The translations under genes were made by a program, and so were the position numbers. A stretch of 64,000 nt of DNA, taken from Protea cynaroides (Eukaryota > Streptophyta > Magnoliopsida > Proteales > Proteaceae). How positions within the stretch are numbered: the first letter of the stretch is position 1; each line of letters begins with the position of its first letter. The notes beneath the pieces are model-generated. The model was not told where the DNA came from and made no database searches. It saw only the letters and a list, made by a program, of their open reading frames with translations. Shown piece by piece: positions 35,831 to 46,348 of the stretch. The stretch lies in assembly GCA_028583415.1 (NCBI GenBank), contig CM053276.1, positions 63,779,510-63,843,509 of the forward strand. Direction: 5' to 3'.

Positions 35831-37111
35831 TATATATTATGCACATAGATGAATTGATTTGAAATGGGTTGAGGCCGACTTAGGTTGACAACCGATTTGG
35901 GTTGAGCTAGGCTTAGTCCAAAACTGTTTGAACCATTTGGAACATTGGAATTCACCGGGTTTCCTCTCCTTGTCATTTCACGGGTCATTTCCGCTATTAT
36001 CCCGCATGGAATTTTTCCGATGGCCTCTATTCCAAATTTTTTGTGTTCATTTTGTAGAACATAAAAAATGAAGAATATAGGAACTTGAACCACCTCATTT
36101 GGAAGTAAAATGGTCAACTTATGAATTTTTGAAGTTTAAACGGACCAATTACCGATAATTTGGTTGACCATTCTGCATGAGATCCTTGGAGGCTTCTACC
36201 GGAAATATTTTACGTCCACTTTGTAGAGCACTAAAAATGGAACATAATGAGACTTTTTTTGAAATCATCTCGAATCCGATGTAAAACGGGAAAGATATGA
36301 AGCCTTGAAGTTCTAACGATCATTTTGCATGCAAGTTTGCATGGGACCCACCGGCGACTTCTACCCGGGATTTTTTATGTCCACTTTGTAGAACATCATG
36401 AATGAAGAATAATGGTCTTGGAATCATCTGAATCCGATGTCGGATGATCAAGATATGATGATTTGAAATTCAAGCGATCCGACTTAGGATAATTTGCATG
36501 AAGGCCCCCTGGGATTATTATTTTTATAATAATTTCGGAAACCTCCCTTATATGTATCATCCGACTAAAATGATCATATCTTCCTCATTTGATATCAGAA
36601 TTGAGCAATTCCGGTCTCGATAAAGATAATTCCATGACCTATGCATCCATGCAGATAATAGCCCATGACCCTGTTGTGGGGATCAGTGGAGAATCTGCAA
36701 AACTTTGGGTTGAAGGTCAGAAACCTGCCATATTGGTTCACTTATGCCGAGGGTGGCAAAAATGGGGTGCTTACACCTAACATTAACAAGCATGTAATAG
36801 AGCATTCATGATTGAGATTTCATGAAAATTAGCCTTTTTCAAGCAAAATTGGCATTCGGGTATTATAACGACCTCTAAATTTGTTTAGAGTACTAACCTT
36901 GGGCTCAAATCGAGCGAAAACCGTTGATGAAGGGTGATTGGGGATTGTATCAATCCCCTTTGAATGTGAATCCTCCTTCTCCTCTCTTCTGCTTCTTTCT
37001 CTCTTCTCTTTCTCTCTCTCTTTCACGTTTTCCTCTCTCTCTGCTCTCCTTTCTCTCTCTCACCCACGTTTTCCTCTCTTTCTGCTCTGGAAAAAAGGAT
37101 CCTCCTCTTTG

Positions 37112-37121
37112 CCTATTTATA
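37112..37121 (-). promoter_or_regulatory. LTR TATA box of element 2
   Basis: TATAAATAGG on the minus strand (CTATAAATAGG with the preceding base), same context as the element 1 copies. Confidence 0.6.
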
Positions 37122-37222
37122 GTTTTTTTCACTCATTTTCTAAAAGATCCTTTTTTCTAAAAAATATTTTTTTTCCTTTTTCTTTCCTTCCTTTTTTCTT
37201 TCTTTCTTTCTCCTCTCTCTCT

Positions 37223-37250
37223 TTCACGTTTTCTTTCTAGAAAACGTGAA
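37223..37250. promoter_or_regulatory. perfect 12-bp inverted repeat with ACGT core
   Basis: TTCACGTTTTCT and AGAAAACGTGAA around a 4-nt loop, about 100 bp upstream of the minus-strand TATA box. Homologous to 20126-20153. Confidence 0.65.
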
Positions 37251-37561
37251 GGGAATCTTTTCCCCCTTTTTCTTTTTTTTATTCCTCTCTCTTTCCTTTT
37301 TTCTTCTCATGATCTTTTGGATTATCTCAAAACCCTAAATCCCCTTCTCTTTCACGTTTTCTCTCTCCCCTCTTTCCTTTTTTTTCTCAAAATCTTTTTG
37401 GATTATCTCAAAAATCGAAATCCTCATTCCCTTCCACGTTTTTCTCTCCCCTCTTTCCTTTTTTTTCTCAAAATCTTTTTGGATTATCTCAAAAATCGAA
37501 ATCCTCATTCCCTTCCACGTTTTTTCTCTCCCCTCTTTCCTTTTTTTTCTCAAAATCTTTT

Positions 37562-38061
37562 NNNNNNNNNNNNNNNNNNNNNNNNNNNNNNNNNNNNNNN
37601 NNNNNNNNNNNNNNNNNNNNNNNNNNNNNNNNNNNNNNNNNNNNNNNNNNNNNNNNNNNNNNNNNNNNNNNNNNNNNNNNNNNNNNNNNNNNNNNNNNNN
37701 NNNNNNNNNNNNNNNNNNNNNNNNNNNNNNNNNNNNNNNNNNNNNNNNNNNNNNNNNNNNNNNNNNNNNNNNNNNNNNNNNNNNNNNNNNNNNNNNNNNN
37801 NNNNNNNNNNNNNNNNNNNNNNNNNNNNNNNNNNNNNNNNNNNNNNNNNNNNNNNNNNNNNNNNNNNNNNNNNNNNNNNNNNNNNNNNNNNNNNNNNNNN
37901 NNNNNNNNNNNNNNNNNNNNNNNNNNNNNNNNNNNNNNNNNNNNNNNNNNNNNNNNNNNNNNNNNNNNNNNNNNNNNNNNNNNNNNNNNNNNNNNNNNNN
38001 NNNNNNNNNNNNNNNNNNNNNNNNNNNNNNNNNNNNNNNNNNNNNNNNNNNNNNNNNNNNN
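37562..38061. other. assembly gap of exactly 500 N
   Basis: A round-number run of N, so probably a placeholder. Colinearity with element 1 predicts it hides about 1.4 kb of LTR, a few hundred bp of element 2 internal region and most of the plus-strand LTR that ends at 38452. Confidence 0.95.
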
Positions 38062-38452
38062 ATTCAGACCCAAAAAGGGTTAACCATTCTTAGATCTACT
38101 AGGACTATCTATCAATTTGCATGGACTATCTAGATTTTAACCCATAATACGTAGGTAATCTGATGGATATAGATTCGGTTCAATGATATCAAACCACTTG
38201 GTTTGGTTCGGTTTAATAGATAGAGTCTAGCATAGGAAAGGTATAGGAGACCGATTTTGATCGATCGGTTTGGGTGCCTAACCCCTTCCCATAACAGTAA
38301 CCTAATGCTTGTCCAATCTCTGATGAACCAGAAATCCAATCTAAGGATCATGAGTCAATCAAAATCTTACCTTGGCTTGAGATTTCACATTTTTTAAGGT
38401 CCTAGACCTTAATCTAGGTGGCGACTTCTAAGATTTCCATATTTGTCCTCAC
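38062..38452 (+). mobile_element. 3' end of a plus-strand giant-family LTR
   Basis: Plus-orientation terminal sequence of the family: 'aaagggttaacc' repeats, 'ggagaccgattttgatcg', 'gggtgcctaaccccttccc', 'aatctaggtggcgacttc' and 'tttgtcctcaca' ending at 38452. It is followed directly by element 2 internal sequence (gcgggcttgaacccg, matching 22350), with no primer site. It is therefore a separate insertion, probably a solo LTR, whose start lies in the gap. Confidence 0.75.
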
Positions 38453-38557
38453 AGCGGGCTTGAACCCGACTTGATCCATTTGTAGGCTGATAAATCTCTT
38501 CTTATATGAAGCTAGGTTGTGGATACAAGGCTGGTTTGTAGGTTTGGAACCTCTTCT
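38453..38557 (-). mobile_element. element 2 internal fragment
   Basis: Matches the 134-bp array unit of element 1. It continues at 48792 after the gypsy element. Confidence 0.75.
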
Positions 38558-38821
38558 TGTAAGATTCGTACGTTCAAATTTTGAGGACAAAATTTCTCTT
38601 AAGGGCGGTGGATTTGTAAGACCTGTATCGAACTAATCGATCTTACCACCTTGTATCAGGTCTACTTATCGTGGTCGAGCCAAGTGGACCAAGTGCGTGA
38701 AGAAACCACAAGACCAGGTATGAAATTTAATTCAAAAATAGTCAAATATGAGTGTGTGGTCGCATGCCTAAACAGGTATGATCGACCCCACCTCAAAAGA
38801 GTTCAACCCATGACTTTTTGA

Positions 38822-38875
38822 TCGTAGGGTCGCACGTTTTAAAAACGTAGGGTCACGGATTTTGCGACCCTACGA
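38822..38875. promoter_or_regulatory. 13-bp inverted repeat upstream of the LTR TATA box
   Basis: TCGTAGGGTCGCA (38822-38834) pairs with TGCGACCCTACGA (38863-38875). The enclosed loop contains the palindrome-like CGTTTTAAAAACG. Same structure at 56674-56739. Confidence 0.65.
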
Positions 38876-38966
38876 AAACAGCCAAAAACCAAATTTAGGA
38901 AACCTTCCTAATCCGAAGGAGGTTCTTTCCTAAACTCATTGGGGCTTATTATGGAGGGTTTTCCTC

Positions 38967-38974
38967 TATAAATA
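38967..38974 (+). promoter_or_regulatory. LTR TATA box
   Basis: CTATAAATAGG context, conserved in the other two LTRs (46770-46777 and 56831-56838). Confidence 0.65.
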
Positions 38975-40948
38975 GGATGTCCCTTAGCCTCTTTCACTCC
39001 TTTAGAACTCCAATTGAAAGTGAGAGAAAGAGAAGAGAAGGAAGAGAAGGAAGAGAAGGAAAATTGAAGAAGAAAACCAAGGAAGAGAAAAATTTAGAGA
39101 AAGCTCTTAATCTCAGCAAACCTAAGGTATGAACCTAATTCCCTACATGAATTGAGAGTCTAGAATAGTTCATGAAGAAGATATGATTAGGAGAAACCAA
39201 AATCATCCATCGATGGACAAATTCCAAGAGAATCCATGGAGGAAATCATTGTGGACAATGGATAGTGTGTAAAATTGTAGTCTTTAGCCACAGAACAATC
39301 ATAGGAAGGACCATGAAGATAAGCAAAGGATTCAAACATGAAGGAATGGACTTAAGAGTGAAAGGTCGACCCTGATACGTATGGTCGCACGTAGGGTCGC
39401 ATGATATTCGACCCTACGAGACCCACATGTTCGACCACATGCCCTCGAAAAGTTCCAGGGAGGGTGTGGTCGCACGTAGGGTTGCAATATGTCTGACCCT
39501 ACCTGCGACCCTACACCCTGGGGTCGCAGAAACTGAGACCCCAGGTGCGACCCTACCTGCGACCCTATACCCTGTGGTCGTAGAAACTGAGACCCCAGGT
39601 GCTACCCCACCTACGACCCCTCAGCTTCTGTTAGTCTAAACATATGGGAATTAATTCTAATTGAAATCTATCAACTTGTTAGGTTTTTTTAGTGATTTAA
39701 AAGTGATTCATAAAGCTTAAACGAGGATCTACTAGCAATCAAAGGTGAGGGAAGAAGACCTAAACTAATTGGCTAATAATAAACTATTTTTATTTATTGA
39801 GTCCAATGCCATGAATGTTTCTATGCTTGTATGCGTGTATTGAGCATTTCATAAATATTCCTGCTATTAATGTTCATGCATATTTAATTTTGTTTATTTA
39901 TAACTTGATGGTGATGATAATGCTAGGAATAGGCATGTGAATGTTTGTGTGTGGTTAGTGTACTTGATGCGAGTGGGGCATCAGGGGGAGGACGTGACAC
40001 TGTGGTTCATCTTGGTCACTAGACTCTAGCTCTATCTCTACTCAATTCTTGTCCACTGACATCGTCGTAGGGCATCAGGGGAGGTGGTCTCGGACCGTGT
40101 AGTCTCTGACTCTGCCGGGGGGTCTTAGCTCTATCTCTATGGACGTATTGAGGGATGCTGGGGTGAGGCCTTGGATACATTGTTTGACATTAGGATTGGT
40201 TAATTGCAAGCCCAGTTTGCAAGCCCTTGTCAATAGGGGCTTACGTGTTGGTATGGGTAGGGCATCAGGGGAAGTGTGATGCGGTGCGGTCCTAAGCACT
40301 TTAGCTCTATCCTTATTCCATGGTGGGTGCATGTGGGATGACAATGGTGTTTGATCCATTGGGTGGCTTCACACACTCGTGTATAGAGATGTGGTGGCCA
40401 CCTATCCTTTCTATTGCACATTGCAAACTTATGAACCAGACCAAAGATATGAATTGAATGCATGCATATGTTTGTTGCATTATTTTGTTTACTCACTGAG
40501 CTCAAGTTGGAGAGCTGACCCTCACGCGCAATTCTTTTTAGTTTCTGATGTCGTAGGTATTTCGGTTGAAGATTATATTGATACGCCAAAATATGAATAG
40601 GTGGCGGCTATGATGAGCAAGCTGTGGAGGACTATTGTGATTTGTTAAGATAGCGTTTCAACTATGGATACGCTTAGTGTTAAATTTTTGTATTTAGATA
40701 TTTGTAATATGTATTAAATTATGTTTTGGTTACTTAGAGATAAATGGAATATTAATTATTTATCATGACTAGACCTCAGTTCATTATTTGTAAGACTTCC
40801 GTTATTTACATTATTATCTCTGATTAATGTGGAATGTGTTTTGGTTTAACATGGTGGGTATAGCCTATTTGAGATCCTGGTTGAACCATTGGTTTATTGA
40901 CGGTTCATCACACCATTCTGGTTGGTATAGAATTGGGGTGTGACAACT

Positions 40949-40960
40949 TGGTATCAGAGC
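40949..40960 (+). promoter_or_regulatory. primer-binding site (initiator Met tRNA type)
   Basis: TGGTATCAGAGC three bases after the 5' LTR end. This is the usual plant LTR-retrotransposon box complementary to initiator tRNA-Met. Confidence 0.85.
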
Positions 40961-43230
40961 TCTCAGGCCTTGCCCATCAAACCTGAATACATTCACGATT
41001 GTGTCCATGAACTGAATTAGGATAAATTAAAAGCTTTAATACAAACACACCATAAACACCTGTGTTGGTTGAGACAGAACTTAAACAAGACAATAATGTA
41101 CATATAAAAGGTGGAACCATATGTATTCACAGACAGAAAAAGAAAATCTAAATGTAACATGATAAACAAATAATATAGGGTACTATCTATAAGTTGGGAA
41201 GTTGCCTAAGTATACAAAGGATATAGTACAGTAACAAGAAGGGAGCATCTATAAAGCAGAAAATTAGAATAGCGAGTTGGTACTCACAAGATGTGAAACT
41301 TGATGTATGACAGAGGAAGGAGAAAAATGGCTAGTAACGCCTAATTCCCTGCAAAGGTAAAGGGAATGATCTCGGGCTGAATGCAACAGAGATAGGAGAA
41401 CAATGGTCATACATCAAAAATGAGAGTAACTATAAAAGAAGATAAAGCTATACTCCTGGGTGACGTGGAGATTCAGAGTGAGATCCATTACAAGCTGATC
41501 CATTACCCGTTGAGCATTAAGAAGAGCTTGCAACTTGACCCCACCACTATCTGGGTCGAGAATGAGTAATGAAAACTCATCTGAGCATATGCTAAATAAT
41601 GATAATCAAATTAGAACAAATCAAAGGAGGTGAACAACCAGGCCACTCCAGTCAATCTGCCTGGACTACCAAGTGCCTTGGCTATGATTGTAATAAACTT
41701 GGCCCAACAAAAATACAAGAGCAAAAATAGATGAGACCGACTATGCAAGTTGCTATGTGAATCACTATCTAAGTTGCCAATGCTACATCAACACCTCCGG
41801 GTCAAACCAAGTACGGTATCGATTGGTAGCAACACTGTATCCCAGCACCTGTTAGCCATAACACAGTGTCTACTATACAACAAGTCCCACTAATGCACAT
41901 CCCAGTGTAGAAGCTTGATGCACAACAAGCAGGGTATCAAGGTGGTTACCGTTATCAGCCACCAATGTATGGGATGGCTGCATCATGGCAGAATGATCCA
42001 ACCAGGGTTGAGGAATATTTTCTGAAGATGAAGCCTCAAACGTTTTCAGAAAAGGATCAAACCTATTGTGGCCATATAACTAGATAGGTTATATAGGATG
42101 TGGTGCATTATTGATTTACTCTTATAATTATAGAGGATGCACATACCTGATTTTAAATTCTCGTGTCTTGACAGGATACCTTCTTGATTCAACCTGTCAA
42201 TTGGAGTTATAGATATTGTTTCTTTAGTATTAGACCTGATTATACCAATCTGAGCCACTTTAATGATCGAAAATATGAATAGAGATATGAACTAAATTAA
42301 TAGTTAAATGTTTAATCATGTTGAGCGTACATCTTACGATTTATACCTAAATTATTGATGTATCAAAACTTTCTCCAGATTTATTCATATAGTACCTTGA
42401 CCAATGACATTATATATACTCGATAGAACCTGTAACCATGAGGTTAAGAACTATAAAACCTATATTTCCATGTATTTGGACCACCGTACAACTTAATGAC
42501 CTTTTTGATGCCAGTTGGATTACCATAGGTTTACTCCTGATCCTTTAAACCTAGGTTCATTAGATAAAGCAAGTGTTCGTCATTACCCTGAATTTGAAAG
42601 AAGAAAAATGAATTACTTTTGGATAAACATTCTGATTCTTACATTTCTCGACATCCATTGTTAAGATGTTTAGTGAATAAGGAATTATGGGAAGTAAGAT
42701 AATTAAATTCAGATTAGATTCTATAGCCAAGGAACCTCAGATGAAGTAATGGAGGATCTGTTTCGAGATTACTGAATGGATGGATATGAGTCATGTCTAT
42801 AAAAGAGTGTATGGGCAAAAAGTGAAAACTATCAAGAGTAGCCAGTATAGAAATAGATAGCACTCAAGTAAAGTTAAAGATGGTTATATCGATATGAAGT
42901 TAACAAGGAAGAAGATTCTAAAGGCAGATCTAAGAGTAGATATAATGATGAAATAAAAAATGATGGCATGGATAGTACTTGGTATAGCACAACTATTATA
43001 GATTTATCACAATGTCGAGTGAGATGATTAAGTAAAGAACGAAAGAGTTTGGCTGAATTAATGAGCATATACCCTAATGCTTATAGATAGACTTCGAATA
43101 TGTAATGAGTAAATAGTTAGAAGATGCTTTTCGAGATATATGATAGAGAGATAGGGTAGAATAGCAATGATAAAAGAAGGTGTAAGCTAATGAACTTTTT
43201 GGGATATGAGATTATTGGCGTTAGTCTTTG
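40961..43230 (+). pseudogene. degenerate gag region of the gypsy element
   Basis: By position this should encode gag. The only legible stretch is near 41960-42060, where NDPTRVEEYFLKMKPQTF resembles the start of a gypsy gag core. The rest is too eroded to read. A zinc-knuckle motif was not found. Confidence 0.5.
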
Positions 43231-43239
43231 AAAAATCAT

Positions 43240-46200
43240 AAGAGATGAAGGAACTAAACAATTTCTTATGACCTTTACACCAGATTTCGCTAGTTCAAGC
43301 TCTTTTGGACTAGATGTTGTAGTAGGTAAGTGTTATGAACATTTTTTGAATCATATGGATGGACGGAATTTGGACACAACCTAGTTCTACTTGAGATGGC
43401 AGACTTCGACGTCATCTTGGGGATAGACTGATTGTCTCAACACTCTACAAAGCTATTCTGTGCATAAAAGAGGTTGTCATTTAAGAACAAAGACGGAACA
43501 TAATTGCTTAGGAAGTAGAAACTTATCCTCTTTGCACTAAAGGCGAAGAGATGCTTTAAAGAGAAAGAAGTTGGATATATGGTATCTGTGGTATACGTTA
43601 CCAAAGAAGCACCATAGATGGAAGATATTGATGTGATGCATAAATTTCTTGATCTGTTTCCAGTATACTACCTGGGTTACCATTTGATCATGCGACCGAG
43701 TTCGTCATCGACTTGTTACCAAGGACGATACTTGTATCAAAGGCACCTATAGAGTAGCTCCTATGGAGTTGAAGGAACTGAGACTCAACTACAAGGGTTC
43801 TAATCGGCTACGTATTGCATCACGGGGAGTGCCAATGCAATTAGAAAAGAAGAAGGGATGGTAGTATCAGATTATGTATAGACTACCGAAAACTAAACAA
43901 GCTCACGATCAAGAATCAATATCTACTACCTCAAATCGACGACTTGTTTAAACAGTTGCAAGGAACAAAGATATTTTCTAAGATTGACCTTGGATGGAGT
44001 ATCATCAAATGAAGAATTTAGACAGTGATATCTCGAAGATAGCTTTTAGAACTGGGATTGGGCATTATAAGTTCCCGATTATAACGTTTGGATTAATCAA
44101 TGCCCTTACATCTTTTATGGAACTGATGAACTGGGTATTTCATGACATGTTGGACATGTCAGTTATAGTTTTCATAGATGATATTTTAGTTTATTCCAAG
44201 AATGAAGCAGTTCATACAATGAATTTTAGATTAGCTTCACAACAGCTGAGAAGGGAAAAGTTGTATGCCTAGTCCAAGAAATATGAGACCTGATTAAACA
44301 AAGTGATCTTCTTAGATCATGTAGCATCATAAAAAGGGATTAAAGTGGACCCTATTAAGATAGAATTAATCTTATGGTGAACACCTAAAGAATATTGCGA
44401 AGATCAGAAGTTTCTTGGGTTTAGCTGGTTATTATAGATGATTCATAGAGGACCACTCTAGGATCGCAATACCTCTTACCAAGCTAACCAGGAAGGGAGA
44501 GAAGTTTAATTGGACTGATAAGTGTGAAGAGTGTTTCCAGACTCTAAAGCTAGATTGATATCTGCTCCCATCTTGACTATTCCTATCCCAGGACAACTAT
44601 TTACCTTATACACTGATGCGTCTGGATTGGGTTTAGGATGTGTGCTTATGCAAGGAGAACAAGCAATTGCAAATGTTTCAAGATAACTGAGAGAGCATGA
44701 AAAGAATCACCCAACTCATGATTGGGAGTTAGCAACTGTGATTTATGCAATCAAAACTTGGAGACATTATCTATATAGAGAAGAATTTTAGATTAAATCG
44801 GATTACAAGAGTCTTACTTATCTCTTCACCCAGAAAGAGTTGAACAGGAAGCTAAGGAGATGGTTGGAACTCCTGAAGGATTAATACCGTGATATTTAAT
44901 GTCACCAGTACAAAGCTAATACGATAACTGAGGTTTTGAGCAACAAGGAATAATGAAGCGAAAAGGAGGACCTAGTACAATAGCTGCCTTCTATTTCACA
45001 GCAACAGATTCAAATTTAGAGGAAGAGTAACATATGATAGAAACTCGTGATGATCCAATTGAGCGAGAACCTATGGATGAACTTATGGAGCAATAGTTCC
45101 TCGCTTGCGTTCACAACATTAAAGATTGTCTCGAATTTGATAGACGAAGTAAAGTAGCAATTTTGTTAGATTTGTATATAAGAACGGTGCAAGAAGATTT
45201 AAAGAAAGAAAAAAAAATCTAACCCTGACTTACTTTGAATGTGGAGACGGTACTCAGATACAGAGGTAGATTCTGAATACCTAAAGATAAAGACTCGGAT
45301 ATCATGAAGAAGATAATGATAAGAGCCCATTGTACTCAATATTCAAGACATCCTGGAGTACCAATAAGAGATTGTACTGGTAAAGAGGGATGATAACAAA
45401 TGTGGCATAGTGCGTGTTCCAGTGTCTGAATTATCAGCAAGTAAAGGCTGAAAGACAAAGATCAACATGGCTTACTACAACCACTATCGGAGCCATTATG
45501 GAAGTAAAACTGGATTACAATGAACTATGTCACTGAATTGCCACTGAATCCCAGATCGGTTGATGCAGTTTGGGTGATTGTTGATCGCCTAATGAAGAAA
45601 GCTCATTCCATTGCTATACGACCTCGGTATGCATTGGAGCGGTTAACTAAGCTATAGGTGGATTGAATTTGCTACCAAGCTACTATGTAGATGTCACCTA
45701 TAAAGCATGGTATGGTAGAATTGTCGAATTCCTTTGTTTTGGAACGAAGTCGGAGAATAAGGAATTATAAGACATGAGTCTATTGAAGAAACCTGTCGAG
45801 TGGCAAACAAGATCAAAGCAAATGTCAAAGACAGCTCGGGATTGTCAAGAGAGACACCAAGAACTTGAGTTCGTCATAAGTGACAGTGTTTTTGAAGATA
45901 TCACTTATGCGTGGTTTTAAAACAATTCAATAAGAAGGGAGAGTTGTATCCTATATATGTTTTGGGACCTCATAAAATTTTAGAGAGACGTAGAAAAGTT
46001 GCATATCAACTAGCATTAGCGCTGTCCATGTCTAGTGCACATGACATATTTTGCATGTCTCTATTGAAGAAGTACATTGGAGATCCATATCAAAGGTATT
46101 GACCACTGATCCACTAGAGTAGATAGAAGATTTAACTATTGAAGTAGTACTAGCCTAGTTCACTAGTTGGAAGGTACAACACCTTCGAAGCTGGGATAAT

Positions 46201-46305
46201 TATTATATGAAGGTAACCTGGCGAAGACAAGACGTGGAGAAGATTACATGGGAAGAAGAAGATGCAATGCGAAAACAGAATTCCCACCTATTGACTCCGA
46301 AGTAA
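43240..46305 (+). pseudogene. degenerate pol: protease, RT, RNase H, integrase, chromodomain-like tail
   Basis: Protease end: LEMADFDVILGID near 43390-43430. RT: KLNKLTIKNQY...PQIDDLF near 43880-43960, and the catalytic box FIDDILVYSKN at 44171-44203 inside the open stretch 43994-44272. RNase H: YTDASGLGLGCVLMQG near 44607 and a HDWELATVIYAIKTWRHYL segment near 44720. Integrase: AHCTQYSRHPG near 45328 (zinc-binding region) and AVWVIVDRLMKKAHS near 45565-45610. Post-integrase: GPHKILERRRKVAYQLAL near 45962 in the open stretch 45911-46102, then a chromodomain-like WRRQDVEKITWEEEDAMR near 46215-46270. Numerous stops and frame changes separate these blocks, so no functional polyprotein can be made. 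Confidence 0.85.
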
Positions 46306-46334
46306 ATTCAAATTTTGAGGACAAAATTTATTTT

Positions 46335-46347
46335 AAGGATGGGGGAG
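46335..46347 (+). promoter_or_regulatory. polypurine tract of the gypsy element
   Basis: AAGGATGGGGGAG immediately before the 3' LTR (TGTAAG at 46349). A diverged copy of this tract and its 5' context recurs 57 bp downstream, inside the LTR. Confidence 0.75.
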
Positions 46348-46348
46348 T

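Larger units (their letters stand above)
16209..36775 (-). mobile_element. complete giant non-autonomous LTR retrotransposon, element 1 (LARD-like, 20.6 kb)
   Basis: Element 1 has two LTRs in the same orientation (16209-21783 and 31395-36775), both starting TGTAAGCACC and ending CCTCACA on the minus strand. A primer-binding site lies next to the 5' LTR and a purine-rich tract next to the 3' LTR. The ~9.6 kb between them has no gag, protease, RT, RNase H or integrase motif. It is mostly tandem arrays plus unique non-coding DNA. This fits large retrotransposon derivatives that move with proteins from another element. Size, long LTRs and a non-Met primer site suggest the Tat/Ogre lineage, which is an inference. 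Apart from array length the LTRs are nearly identical, so insertion was recent. The flanks (ggcaa left, cctaa right) do not form a clear target duplication. Confidence 0.85.
31395..36775 (-). mobile_element. 5' LTR of element 1 (5381 bp)
   Basis: Same order of landmarks as the 3' LTR: (TA)n at 35767-35822, ~82-bp pyrimidine units at 35400-35690, TATA box at 35132-35141, unique block, hairpin minisatellite at 32675-33642, terminal box. In the first 350 bp it differs from the 3' LTR by three transitions (cagag/caaag, ccgta/ctgta, atcgg/atcag) and one deleted base. Most of the length difference lies in the arrays. Confidence 0.85.
36776..37561 (-). mobile_element. right part of the element 2 3' LTR
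   Basis: Starts abruptly with 'cctaacattaacaagcatg', which in the element 1 LTRs lies mid-LTR (19634 and 34750), and stays colinear with them into the assembly gap. It includes a TATA box at 37112-37121 and the pyrimidine repeats. It is the likely continuation of 14080-16208 across element 1. Confidence 0.7.
38558..40945 (+). mobile_element. 5' LTR of the gypsy element (2388 bp)
   Basis: Starts TGTAAGATTCG and ends GTGTGACA. The first 57 bp (38558-38614) are an extension absent from the solo LTR at 56467. The TATA box at 38967-38974 is followed by a 'gagagaaagagaag' leader. It contains GGGTCGCA/TGCGACCC repeats in both orientations (38822-38875 and 39370-39610) and three 'gggcatcaggggga'-like boxes at 39970-40270. 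Confidence 0.9.

Noticed and set aside
37317..38093. Open frames running through the N stretch
   Set aside because: Artefact of translating the gap.
39427..39639. 70-codon frame present at the same place in three gypsy LTRs (also 47231-47443 and 57292-57504)
   Set aside because: It lies over the GGGTCGCA-type repeats of the LTR leader. Repeat composition explains the open frame, and no domain is visible.
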